Assembly: GCA_965261585.1 (NCBI GenBank)
Contig: CBDHDN010000063.1
Coordinates: 1-64,000 of the forward strand
Length of the DNA stretch: 64,000 nt
Direction of reading: 5' to 3'
Origin: CBDHDN01 sp965261585
GTDB lineage: Bacteria > Pseudomonadota > Alphaproteobacteria > UBA6615
The notes beneath the pieces are model-generated. The model worked only from the letters and a program-made list of their open reading frames with translations, was not told where the DNA came from and searched no databases. A program made the position numbers and the translations under genes. Below, piece by piece: positions 18,995 to 26,057 of the stretch. The stretch's first letter is position 1, and every line of letters starts with the position of its first letter.

Positions 18995-19896
18995 GTGCCG
19001 CCACCTTGCCCGGCACGGGTCTGGCCTACGGCCTGCGGCGGGTCTGCGCCGCCTGGGGCAAGGCCCGCTCCTCGTTCTACGCCATGACCTCCGGCCAGCA
19101 CGCCGAGCAGCCGCCGGCAAAGCGTCGGGGACCGAAGCCCGCGATCTCGGACCAGGCGCTGCTGGTGGCGATCGAAGCCGACCTGGAGGCATCGCCCTGG
19201 GAGGGCGAGGGCTACCGCAAGGTCTGGGCTCGGCTTCGGGTCTGTCGCGACATCCGGGTTGCCCGCAAGCGGGTGCTCCGCCTGATGCGCGAGAACAATC
19301 TGCTCTCGCCCCATCGCTGCCGCCGCCGTGGCGGCAATCCCCATGACGGTGAGATCATCACTCATGCCCCGAACCTCATGTGGGGCACCGATGGCGTTCG
19401 GGTGTTCACGGTGGACGACGGCTGGGGCTGGATCTTCACCGCCGTCGAGCATTGGAACGCCGAGTGTGTCGGCTGGCATGTCTGCAAGCGCGGCGACCGC
19501 TTCGCCGCCCTGCAGCCGATCTCCATGGGGCTTGCCGGGCTGTATGGCTCGACCGCGGCCGGCGCGGCTCGGGGGCTGGCCTTGCGGATGGATCACGGCT
19601 CCCAGTATCTGTCGGACCACTTCACCAACCAGATCAAGTTCTGGGGCATCCAGCCGTCCTACGCCTTCGTCGCCGAGCCCCAGACCAACGGCGTCGCCGA
19701 GCGGTTCAATCGCACGCTGAAGGAACAGATCATCCATGGTCGCATCTACCGCAACATCGCGGAGCTGCGGGACGCCGTCCGCGACTTCGTCGAACTCTAC
19801 AATGCCCAGTGGATCGTCGAAAAGAACGGCTACCTGAGCCCCGCTCAAGCTCGTCAGGCGTGGCACGCCGCGATCTCAATCAGGCCCGCCGCGTGA
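18991..19896 (+). CDS. IS OrfB, copy C (DDE integrase)
   Basis: 301 residues with the full catalytic triad (GTDGV, RMDHGSQ, GVAERFNR). Differs from other copies at MSAATLPG and AWGKARSSF. Ends HAAISIRPAA just before the right inverted repeat. Confidence 0.85.
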   Translation: MSAATLPGTGLAYGLRRVCAAWGKARSSFYAMTSGQHAEQPPAKRRGPKPAISDQALLVAIEADLEASPWEGEGYRKVWARLRVCRDIRVARKRVLRLMRENNLLSPHRCRRRGGNPHDGEIITHAPNLMWGTDGVRVFTVDDGWGWIFTAVEHWNAECVGWHVCKRGDRFAALQPISMGLAGLYGSTAAGAARGLALRMDHGSQYLSDHFTNQIKFWGIQPSYAFVAEPQTNGVAERFNRTLKEQIIHGRIYRNIAELRDAVRDFVELYNAQWIVEKNGYLSPAQARQAWHAAISIRPAA

Positions 19897-19931
19897 GACA
19901 AACTTGTGTCCAAGGAACCGGGTGCGCTACA

Positions 19932-20122
19932 TTTTCTTCAAGCGTGACCCAATCCAGCTCGATGTCGGGATGCTTCGCGGAGAAGTCACCGGTGAGCTTC
20001 TGCATACGGATCATGTCGCCGTTGTTCACTGTGGCGATCGTCAGCGTCGTCTACGCCTCGGCCAGCGACGTAGTAGCCAACAGCGCGGCAGCGAAGGCCG
20101 CGCTGGCCCGGAGCATCAACAT
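19932..20122 (-). pseudogene. smoE: Polyol-binding protein SmoE, 5' portion with amber codon
   Basis: From ATG 20122 (ribosome site AGGGAGGAA) the frame encodes a signal peptide MLMLRASAAFAAALLATTSL then AEA and TAG at 20053-20051. After the stop it continues TTLTIATVNNGDMIRMQKLT ... DWVTLEE, the SmoE N-terminus, to the IS insertion. The nonsense codon lies right at the signal-peptidase site, so this gene was inactivated twice. Confidence 0.85.
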
Positions 20123-20142
20123 GGTTCGGTTCCTCCCTTGCT

Positions 20143-20182
20143 GAATAACGTGAGTATATGCTCACTATACGAGCAATTATTC
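20143..20182 (-). promoter_or_regulatory. Palindromic operator candidate upstream of the polyol operon
   Basis: Centre GTGAGTATATGCTCAC (20150-20165) is a 5-bp inverted repeat around TATATG. It is framed by GAATAA (20143-20148) and TTATTC (20177-20182). It lies 21-60 bases upstream of the binding-protein ATG, between it and the SorC-family regulator gene, the expected place for that regulator's site. A TGAGCG/TGCTCG half-site also occurs nearby. Confidence 0.55.
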
Positions 20183-20184
20183 GC

Positions 20185-21165
20185 TCATTCGGGCGCCGTG
20201 TCAAGGCCTGCCAGGGCGCAGACGCGGCGCGCCAGGGCTTCGTCCATGATCAGGCCGGAGATCAGGCTGCCGTTGAGCGCCGCGGTGATTGCCGCGGTCT
20301 TCTGCAATCCGGTCGCCACCGCAATGGTCGGCCGGGCGGGCGGCCGCTCCAGCGGCAGGCCGGCGATCCGCTCGGTGATCGAGCACGAGACGATGGCGCC
20401 GTCGCGGTCGAACGCCCAACCCGAGGTCTCGCCGACGGCGCCAGCATCGATTAGCTCGCCGAGTTCGTCGTCGGTGAGAAACCCGTCCCGGTGCATCGGC
20501 GAATCCCAGGCGATCTCGCTGATGCCGACGAACGTCGCCTTGGCACCGGCGGCGAGCGCGCTCAGCGTCTGGAACGACCGCTGTTGCTGGATCAGATCCC
20601 GCTCGGCGGTACTCTCCGCGACCACCGGCGTCGGCATCGGGAAGCACTGGGCGGCGACGCGATCGGCCAGTCGCATGACGACCTCGTAGGGGCTGGCGCG
20701 TCCGTCACGGGTCATGTTGCCGACCCGCGAGACGACCTTGTGCTGCGGCCGCTCCATCGCCGGCACGTGGCGCACCGTCTCGCGCAGTGTGCGGCCGGTG
20801 GCGAACGCCAGGGTGACCGGCGCCTGGCGCACGAGGTAGCCTTCGAGCCGCCCCGCCGCTGCCATGGCGACGCCGAGGACGTTGCTGGTTTCGTCATCGC
20901 CGGTCGGCGTGATGTCGCAGACGCTCAGTTCGTACTTCTCGGCGAGCGCCTCGCCGAGCTCCATGCACGTGCTGATCGGGTGCTCCAGGCGAAAGCTGAC
21001 CAGGTTGTCTTCGATGGCCGAGGCGACGAGCCGCTGGGCCGCCTGGCGCGAGATGTTGAGCTTTGTGGCGATGTGGTCCTGGGTCTTCCCGGCAACGTAG
21101 TAGAGCCACGCGGCCCGCGCGGCCAAGTCGCGCTTGCGGCCATACCTATCGGCCAGTCTGTTCAT
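20185..21165 (-). CDS. SorC/DeoR-type sugar-binding transcriptional regulator
   Basis: 326 residues. N-terminal HTH (LAARAAWLYYVAGKTQDHIA, then TKLNISRQAAQRLV). C-terminal SorC sugar-phosphate-sensing domain with ATGRTLRETV, the GMTRDGRA-like segment NMTRDGRASPYEVV, and the closing IAVATGLQKTAAITAALNG. Regulators of this family respond to phosphorylated or free polyols and control the adjacent operon. Same orientation as, and immediately upstream of, the polyol transporter genes. Confidence 0.85.
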   Translation of the reverse strand: MNRLADRYGRKRDLAARAAWLYYVAGKTQDHIATKLNISRQAAQRLVASAIEDNLVSFRLEHPISTCMELGEALAEKYELSVCDITPTGDDETSNVLGVAMAAAGRLEGYLVRQAPVTLAFATGRTLRETVRHVPAMERPQHKVVSRVGNMTRDGRASPYEVVMRLADRVAAQCFPMPTPVVAESTAERDLIQQQRSFQTLSALAAGAKATFVGISEIAWDSPMHRDGFLTDDELGELIDAGAVGETSGWAFDRDGAIVSCSITERIAGLPLERPPARPTIAVATGLQKTAAITAALNGSLISGLIMDEALARRVCALAGLDTAPE

Positions 21166-21267
21166 CTGAAATCAATAACTTATGCTCGCGGGCGATGCAA
21201 TAGCCCACTCGCAACGCGGGTCGCGCACGATACCGGCGACCGCTTGGCGCCGGTTGCGTGTCCGCGG

Positions 21268-21483
21268 CTAGTGCCGCTCGGCGGCCTTGGCGATCGGCGC
21301 GGCCTCCGCGGCGGCCTGTTTTTCGGCCTGAATGCGCTCGTAGACCTCGCGTCGGTAGACCGTCACATCGGGCGGGAAGGTAAGGCCCAGCTTGATGGAC
21401 TTGCCCCTGACCTCGACAACCGTCAGCTCGATGTCATCGTTGATGACGATTGATTCACCGATCTTGCGGGTAAGGTAAAGCAT
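21268..21483 (-). CDS. csrA: Carbon storage regulator CsrA/RsmA
   Basis: 71 residues starting MLYLTRKIGESIVINDDIEL, with the RNA-binding face residues (LTRK near the start, VYRREVYERI at the end of the core). A dimeric RNA-binding protein that represses or activates translation by binding GGA motifs in leaders. In flagellated bacteria it often sits in flagellar clusters to control flagellin translation. Here it is divergent from the broken flgB, 152 bases away. Confidence 0.93.
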   Translation of the reverse strand: MLYLTRKIGESIVINDDIELTVVEVRGKSIKLGLTFPPDVTVYRREVYERIQAEKQAAAEAAPIAKAAERH

Positions 21484-21635
21484 TGCCCGCTCCGCCTTTC
21501 GCTGCTCCCCCCGGCCTGCCCTGTGCGTTGCCGAACGGCCCGCAGTCTATCGCGCTTTACTCGATCTTAACAGGCCCCGTTTGATACTCGCACGACGACC
21601 ATGGCCCATGCTTTCAGCGGAGCCAGCAATTTTTG

Positions 21636-22026
21636 ATGAATTTTAGTACTCTTCCCGTGATGAGCATGATGACCAAGAAGCTCTCTTGGTTGTCGAACCG
21701 TACTGAGCTGCTGGCCGAGAACATCTCGAACGCCGACACGCCGGGCTACCAGGCGCGTGACCTGAAACAGGTCAGCTTTAGGGATCTCGTGGAGCGCGAG
21801 AACGGTGGCGCGAAGACCTCAGGGCGCCTACGCCCGGTGCTCACTCAGGTCGGCCACCTGCAGAGCAGCCGGCCGCCGCAGCCATTCCGCCCCGAGGCCG
21901 CGCCCGACGAATTCGCCACCAAGATCAATGGCAACGACGTCGGCGTCGAGCAGCAGCTGATGCAGCTGGGCGAGACCCAGGGCGACTATCAGTTGACGCT
22001 GAATCTCTACCGCAAACAACTCGACA
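21636..22026 (+). pseudogene. flgB: Flagellar basal-body rod protein FlgB, 3'-truncated by IS
   Basis: ATG 21636. Has the FlgB N-terminus MNFSTLPVMSMMTKKLSWLS, the ENISNADTPGYQARDL motif and most of the C-terminal helix (QGDYQLTLNLYRKQLD). An IS left end begins inside the next codon, removing the last ~8-10 residues. The frame runs 25 codons into the IS. FlgB is a proximal rod subunit; the C-terminal helix is needed for rod assembly. Confidence 0.88.
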
Positions 22027-22092
22027 TGAGTCGGACCCGATTTCCTTGGACACAGAATTGGCTTAATCGAAGTGTCCAAGGAGGACCGGAAC

Positions 22093-22503
22093 ATGACCGA
22101 TAATTTTGAGAAGAAAGTTGCTGTTGATGGGCCTGTGGTAAATGCGGGCGAGCTTGGCTCGTCCACGTTTTCCCCAGGCCAGGCTTTGCCGGCAGGCCCG
22201 CTGGGACTTGGCCAGCGATGGACGGTGGCGCGCAAGCGTGAGGTCGTTCTGCGGCTTTTGCGTGACGAGCCGGTGCAACTTCTGTCGCGCCAGTTGGGCG
22301 TAGAGATCTTCCGGCTCGAGCAGTGGCGTGAGAAAGCGATCGGCGGGATCGACGCCTCGCTCAAGCAACGCAAGGGCGATCCGGTGCAGGCGGAACTGGA
22401 TAGCGCCATGAAGCGGATCGGAGAGTTGACCATGCAGGTGGAACTGCTGGAGGCCAAGACGGAGACCTTCGGCCCTTTGGGGCGGCGGAGGTCGCGGCGA
22501 TGA
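22093..22503 (+). CDS. IS OrfA, copy D
   Basis: Complete OrfA, same as other copies (HTH plus zipper), start at ATG 22093 behind AAGGAGG. Confidence 0.8.
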   Translation: MTDNFEKKVAVDGPVVNAGELGSSTFSPGQALPAGPLGLGQRWTVARKREVVLRLLRDEPVQLLSRQLGVEIFRLEQWREKAIGGIDASLKQRKGDPVQAELDSAMKRIGELTMQVELLEAKTETFGPLGRRRSRR

Positions 22504-23034
22504 GTGCCGCCACCTCGCCCGGCACGGGTCTGGCCTACGGCCTGCGGCGGGTCTGCGCCGCCTGGGGCATGGCCCGCTCCTCGTTCTACGCCATGACCTC
22601 CGGCCAGCACGCCGAGCAGCCGCCGGCAAAGCGTCGGGGACCGAAGCCCGCGATCTCGGACCAGGCGCTGCTGGTGGCGATCGAAGCCGACCTGGAGGCA
22701 TCGCCCTGGGAGGGCGAGGGCTACCGCAAGGTCTGGGCTCGGCTTCGGGTCTGTCGCGACATCCGGGTTGCCCGCAAGCGGGTGCTCCGCCTGATGCGCG
22801 AGAACAATCTGCTCTCGCCCCATCGCTGCCGCCGCCGTGGCGGCAATCCCCATGACGGTGAGATCATCACTCATGCCCCGAACCTCATGTGGGGCACCGA
22901 TGGCGTTCGGGTGTTCACGGTGGACGACGGCTGGGGCTGGATCTTCACCGCCGTCGAGCATTGGAACGCCGAGTGTGTCGGCTGGCATGTCTGCAAGCGC
23001 GGCGACCGCTTCGCCGCCCTGCAGCCGATCTCCA
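22500..23034 (+). pseudogene. IS OrfB, copy D, truncated
   Basis: Contains the first catalytic Asp (MWGTDGV) but ends after RFAALQPIS. The second Asp and the Glu are deleted, so it is inactive. Confidence 0.88.
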
Positions 23035-23155
23035 CGTCAAGTCGCTCATTGAGATGATGGATCTGCGCGAGGCCCAGCGCGGCTACGAGGCCAATCTGCG
23101 GGTCATCGAGGTGGTCCGCACGATGCTGGCGCGCACGATCGAGCTGATCGGCTAG
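23035..23155 (+). pseudogene. flgC: Flagellar rod protein FlgC, C-terminal remnant
   Basis: Encodes VKSLIEMMDLREAQRGYEAN followed by LRVIEVVRTMLARTIELIG and a stop. This is the conserved FlgC C-terminal helix (M-x-x-x-R-x-Y-E-A-N). Everything N-terminal (~100 residues) is gone. Reading frame is set by the IS, not by a native start. Confidence 0.85.
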
Positions 23156-23219
23156 CCCCCGGGATGGTGCTCGCCCAGCCGCAATTGCCCCCGCGCCCGC
23201 AACCGAAAGGCCACTCGCG

Positions 23220-23534
23220 ATGCCGATGAACGTACGTCTAGCCGACGCCCTTGCCGCCTACGCGAACCCGCTGGGCCAGGCCGGTGCGGGGCTCGGGCCG
23301 CGCGCCGCGGCGCCGGGGGCCACGTTCGCCGACATGCTCAGAAGCACCGCGCAGGGGGCGCTCGACGCCGGCCAGCGGGCCGACCGGGTGACCGCCGCCG
23401 CCGTCGAGGGCAAGGCCGACATCACCCAGGTGGTGACCGCCGTTGCCGAGGCCGAACTGACGTTGCAGACCGTCGTCGCCGTCCGGGATAAGGTAGTCCA
23501 GGCGTATCAGGATATTCTGCGCATGCCGATCTGA
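23220..23534 (+). CDS. fliE: Flagellar hook-basal body complex protein FliE
   Basis: 104 residues with FADMLRSTAQGALDAGQRAD and the conserved C-terminal helix VAEAELTLQTVVAVRDKVVQ then AYQDILRMPI. FliE links MS ring and rod. Intact, 64 bases after the flgC remnant. Starts at 23220 or, equally plausible, at the ATG two codons later. Probably without function in the absence of FlgB/FlgC. Confidence 0.9.
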   Translation: MPMNVRLADALAAYANPLGQAGAGLGPRAAAPGATFADMLRSTAQGALDAGQRADRVTAAAVEGKADITQVVTAVAEAELTLQTVVAVRDKVVQAYQDILRMPI

Positions 23535-23641
23535 CCGGCTCGACTGCCGGTCGCGGGCGTGCGCGCGCCGAGTGGTCTGATGCTGACGCTTGGTCCCCCA
23601 ATCGCCAGGTGATTCAGGCCACAGACTCAATAGGCTAGTGG

Positions 23642-23684
23642 TTCGATTCAGCCGGCGGATGGGAACCATCCGTCAGCAATCGAA
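23642..23684. other. Imperfect long hairpin beside a MITE
   Basis: Outer arms TTCGATT (23642-23648) and AATCGAA (23678-23684), inner 7-bp arms CGGATGG / CCATCCG around GAA. It lies between fliE and the MITE upstream of fliQ. It could be a transcript-end structure or a degraded element end. No T-run follows. Confidence 0.45.
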
Positions 23685-23689
23685 GCCGC

Positions 23690-23796
23690 TAATGCACCGA
23701 CTCAGTCAGAGCCGTCACCGTGGAAATCTGATTCCGAATACAAAACAACGGGTTGCTCCAGCGCACGGTGAATCATTTGTCTGGATCTGTGCACTA
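23690..23796 (+). mobile_element. 107-bp MITE, copy 4 (upstream of fliQ)
   Basis: TA-flanked, inverted relative to copies 1-3. One base in its first repeat changed (TAATGCACC). Ends 19 bases before the fliQ ATG. The MITE's open frame continues in phase into fliQ. Confidence 0.85.
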
Positions 23797-23814
23797 GCCG
23801 ATCCCAGGGGCCGG

Positions 23815-24084
23815 ATGGACACCCAACAGGCTCTCGACGTCGCCCGCGAGGGTATCCTCGTCCTGGTCAAGCTGGCCTCACCGCTGATGTTGGTGGCGCT
23901 TGCCGTGGGCCTCGTCGTCTCGTTGTTCCAGGCCCTGACCCAGATACAGGAGATGACGCTCGCCTTCGTGCCGAAGATCCTCGTGATCTTCCTGTCATTG
24001 CTGGTGTTCCTGCCGTTCATGATGACGACGCTGATCGTCTTCACCGAGGGCCTGTTCGACCGCATCATCGCCGGCCCCGGCTAG
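23815..24084 (+). CDS. fliQ: Flagellar export gate protein FliQ
   Basis: 89 residues, the standard FliQ length, two membrane helices (ASPLMLVALAVGLVVSLFQA and ILVIFLSLLVFLPFMMTTLI) with the TQIQEMTLAFVPKI loop. Forms the type III export gate with FliP and FliR. ATG 23815 with AGGGG upstream. The MITE inserted 19 bases upstream separates it from fliE, though a 35-residue MITE-encoded extension could be fused in frame. Confidence 0.92.
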   Translation: MDTQQALDVAREGILVLVKLASPLMLVALAVGLVVSLFQALTQIQEMTLAFVPKILVIFLSLLVFLPFMMTTLIVFTEGLFDRIIAGPG

Positions 24085-24100
24085 ACCTCGACGCCGCGCG

Positions 24101-24865
24101 ATGCTTGCCGAGTTGCTGGCCGCCGACGTCTTCGTGTTCGTCCTGGTGTTCACCCGCCTGGGCGCGGCGCTGGTGATCCTGCCCGGCATCGGCGAGTTCA
24201 CGGTGTCGCCGCGGGTGCGCCTGATCTTCGCCATCGGTCTGGCGCTGATCGTCACGCCGGTGGTCGCCGACGGCTTGCCGCCGGCGCCGGCGACGCCGCT
24301 CGGGCTCGCCGTGCTGCTGGGCGGCGAGGTCGCCATCGGCGTCGTCATCGGGACGATCGCCCGGCTGCTGATGTCCAGCCTGCAGATCGCCGGCACGTTC
24401 ATCGCCTTCCATGTCGGCCTCGGCGCCGGCACGCTGTTCGACCCGACCGTCAACCAGCAGGGCGCCATCACCGGCGCCTTCATGACGACGCTCGGCATCG
24501 TTTTGCTGTTTGCGACGAACCTGCACCATCTGATGCTGCGCGCCCTGGTCGACAGCTACGCCATGTTCGGCGTCGGCGCCCGGCTGCCGGTCGGCGACTT
24601 CGCCGACATGGCCGCGCGCACCGTGTCCCAGAGCTTTCGCCTCGGCCTGCAGATCGCCATGCCGATCATCATCGTCGCGACCGTCATCTACGTCGCCATG
24701 GGCCTGATGGGCCGGCTGATGCCGCAGATACAGGTCTTCTTCATCGCCCTGCCGATCCAGATGTTGGTCGGCTTCATGATCCTGGCGCTGACCCTGGCGG
24801 CCGGCATGGCCCTGTTTGTGGGCCAGTTCGAGCGTGGGATCCTGGCCCTCATGGGCGCGGGATAG
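24101..24865 (+). CDS. fliR: Flagellar export gate protein FliR
   Basis: 254 residues with about six membrane helices. FliR hallmarks: LPGIGEFTVSPRVRLIFAIG, AFHVGLGAGTLFDPTVNQQG and the C-terminal FFIALPIQMLVGFMILALTL. Sixteen bases after fliQ. Full length. Confidence 0.92.
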   Translation: MLAELLAADVFVFVLVFTRLGAALVILPGIGEFTVSPRVRLIFAIGLALIVTPVVADGLPPAPATPLGLAVLLGGEVAIGVVIGTIARLLMSSLQIAGTFIAFHVGLGAGTLFDPTVNQQGAITGAFMTTLGIVLLFATNLHHLMLRALVDSYAMFGVGARLPVGDFADMAARTVSQSFRLGLQIAMPIIIVATVIYVAMGLMGRLMPQIQVFFIALPIQMLVGFMILALTLAAGMALFVGQFERGILALMGAG

Positions 24866-24936
24866 GGGTGTCTTCGATGTGTTTCGCTCGGCCGGGGTGG
24901 CGGCCGCGGCGGCGGCAAGCCTGAGCGGGGGCGGCG

Positions 24937-26034
24937 GTGGCCGACGACAGCGACGCCAGCCAAAAAACCGAAGAGCCGACCCAAAAGCGGCTGGACGATG
25001 CGCGTCAGAAGGGCGACGTCGCCACGTCGCGCGAGGTCAGCAGCTGGTTCATGCTGTTCGCCGCGCTGTTGATCGTCGCTCTGATGGGGCCGGGCATCGC
25101 CCGCTCGATCCAACAACAACTGACCCACTTCTTCACCCGTGCCCACGACATCCCGGTCGGCGCTGGCACCGTGCGGGCGATCCTGGCCGAGGTCGGCGGC
25201 GGCGTCGGCCGGACGCTGCTGGTGCCGGCGCTCATCGTCGTCGCCGCGGCGCTCCTGTCGGGCGTTGTGCAGCACGGCGTCTTGTTTTCGCCGGAGCGGC
25301 TGAAGCCCGATCTCTCGAAAATCTCGCCGATCAAGGGCCTGCGGCGCCTGTTCTCCCTCAAGTCGGTGACCGAGTTGTTGAAGGGGCTGCTCAAGATCGC
25401 CGCCGTCGTGGTGATCGTGTTCGCGCTCGTGCTGCCATTGTTCCAACAGCTGACGCTGGTCCCGGCGAACGAGGTCGGCCAGTCGCTTGTGCTCCTGCAC
25501 CGGTTGATCGTCCGGATTCTCGGCGGCGTCGTCGCCGTGTTGACGGTGATCGCGCTGATCGACCTCGGCTACCAGCGCTTCGAACACGCGAAGAAGCTGC
25601 GCATGACCAGGTCCGAAGTGAAGGACGAGTTACGCCAGAGCGAGGGCGACCCGCACATCAAGGCACGGCTGCGCGCGATCCGCATGGAACGGGCGCGCCG
25701 GCGCATGATGCAGGCGGTACCCGAATCCGACGTCGTCATCACCAACCCGACCCACTTCGCGATCGCCCTCAAGTACGACATGGAGACCATGCCGGCGCCA
25801 AAAGTTGTGGCCAAGGGAGTCGATGCTGTGGCATTGAGGATTCGCGAGACCGCGACAGCGCATGATGTGCCGGTAGTCGAGAATCCGCCGCTCGCGCGGG
25901 CGCTTTACGAGGGCGCCGAGCTCGACCAGGATATTCCGACCGAACACTACAAGGCGGTCGCGGAGGTTATCGCCTTTGTCATGGGCATCGGCGGCGGCGC
26001 TGGGGGTAATCGCGTGCCGGCGGGGACGAGGTAG
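24937..26034 (+). CDS. flhB: Flagellar export switch protein FlhB
   Basis: 365 residues from a GTG start. N-terminal KTEEPTQKRLDDARQKGDV, four membrane helices, and a cytoplasmic domain with the self-cleaving NPTH in VVITNPTHFAIALKYD, the substrate-specificity switch. C-terminal ~15 residues are Gly-rich. Intact, so the loss of motility genes here is not general but lies at flgB-flgC and cckA. Confidence 0.92.
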   Translation: MADDSDASQKTEEPTQKRLDDARQKGDVATSREVSSWFMLFAALLIVALMGPGIARSIQQQLTHFFTRAHDIPVGAGTVRAILAEVGGGVGRTLLVPALIVVAAALLSGVVQHGVLFSPERLKPDLSKISPIKGLRRLFSLKSVTELLKGLLKIAAVVVIVFALVLPLFQQLTLVPANEVGQSLVLLHRLIVRILGGVVAVLTVIALIDLGYQRFEHAKKLRMTRSEVKDELRQSEGDPHIKARLRAIRMERARRRMMQAVPESDVVITNPTHFAIALKYDMETMPAPKVVAKGVDAVALRIRETATAHDVPVVENPPLARALYEGAELDQDIPTEHYKAVAEVIAFVMGIGGGAGGNRVPAGTR

Positions 26035-26057
26035 CCGAATGCGAGGCCGAGCAGATC

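Larger units (their letters stand above)
18518..19931 (+). mobile_element. IS3/IS481-like element, copy C (complete, 1,414 bp)
   Basis: Left end TGAGTCGGACCC, right end GGGTGCGCTACA; both ends share TTCCTTGGACACA as inner inverted repeat. Right flank begins with the 14-bp duplication that precedes copy A, so copies A-C together behave as one insertion in the binding-protein gene. Confidence 0.9.
22027..23034 (+). mobile_element. IS3/IS481-like element, copy D (right third deleted)
   Basis: Left end intact at 22027. Sequence follows the complete copies up to CAGCCGATCTCCA, then switches to flgC. About 406 bp of the element's right side are missing. A deletion that began inside the IS removed the end of flgB and most of flgC. 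Confidence 0.9.

Noticed and set aside
16921..19866. Long minus-strand frames (470-500 codons) opposite the IS copies
   Set aside because: They repeat identically opposite every IS copy and mirror OrfB codon by codon, with Arg/Pro/Ser-rich composition. They are antisense shadows.
21596..21636. Possible sigma-54 promoter (TGGCCCATGCTTTC) before flgB
   Set aside because: Spacing and the -12 element deviate from TGGCA-N7-TTGCA. One weak match is not enough.
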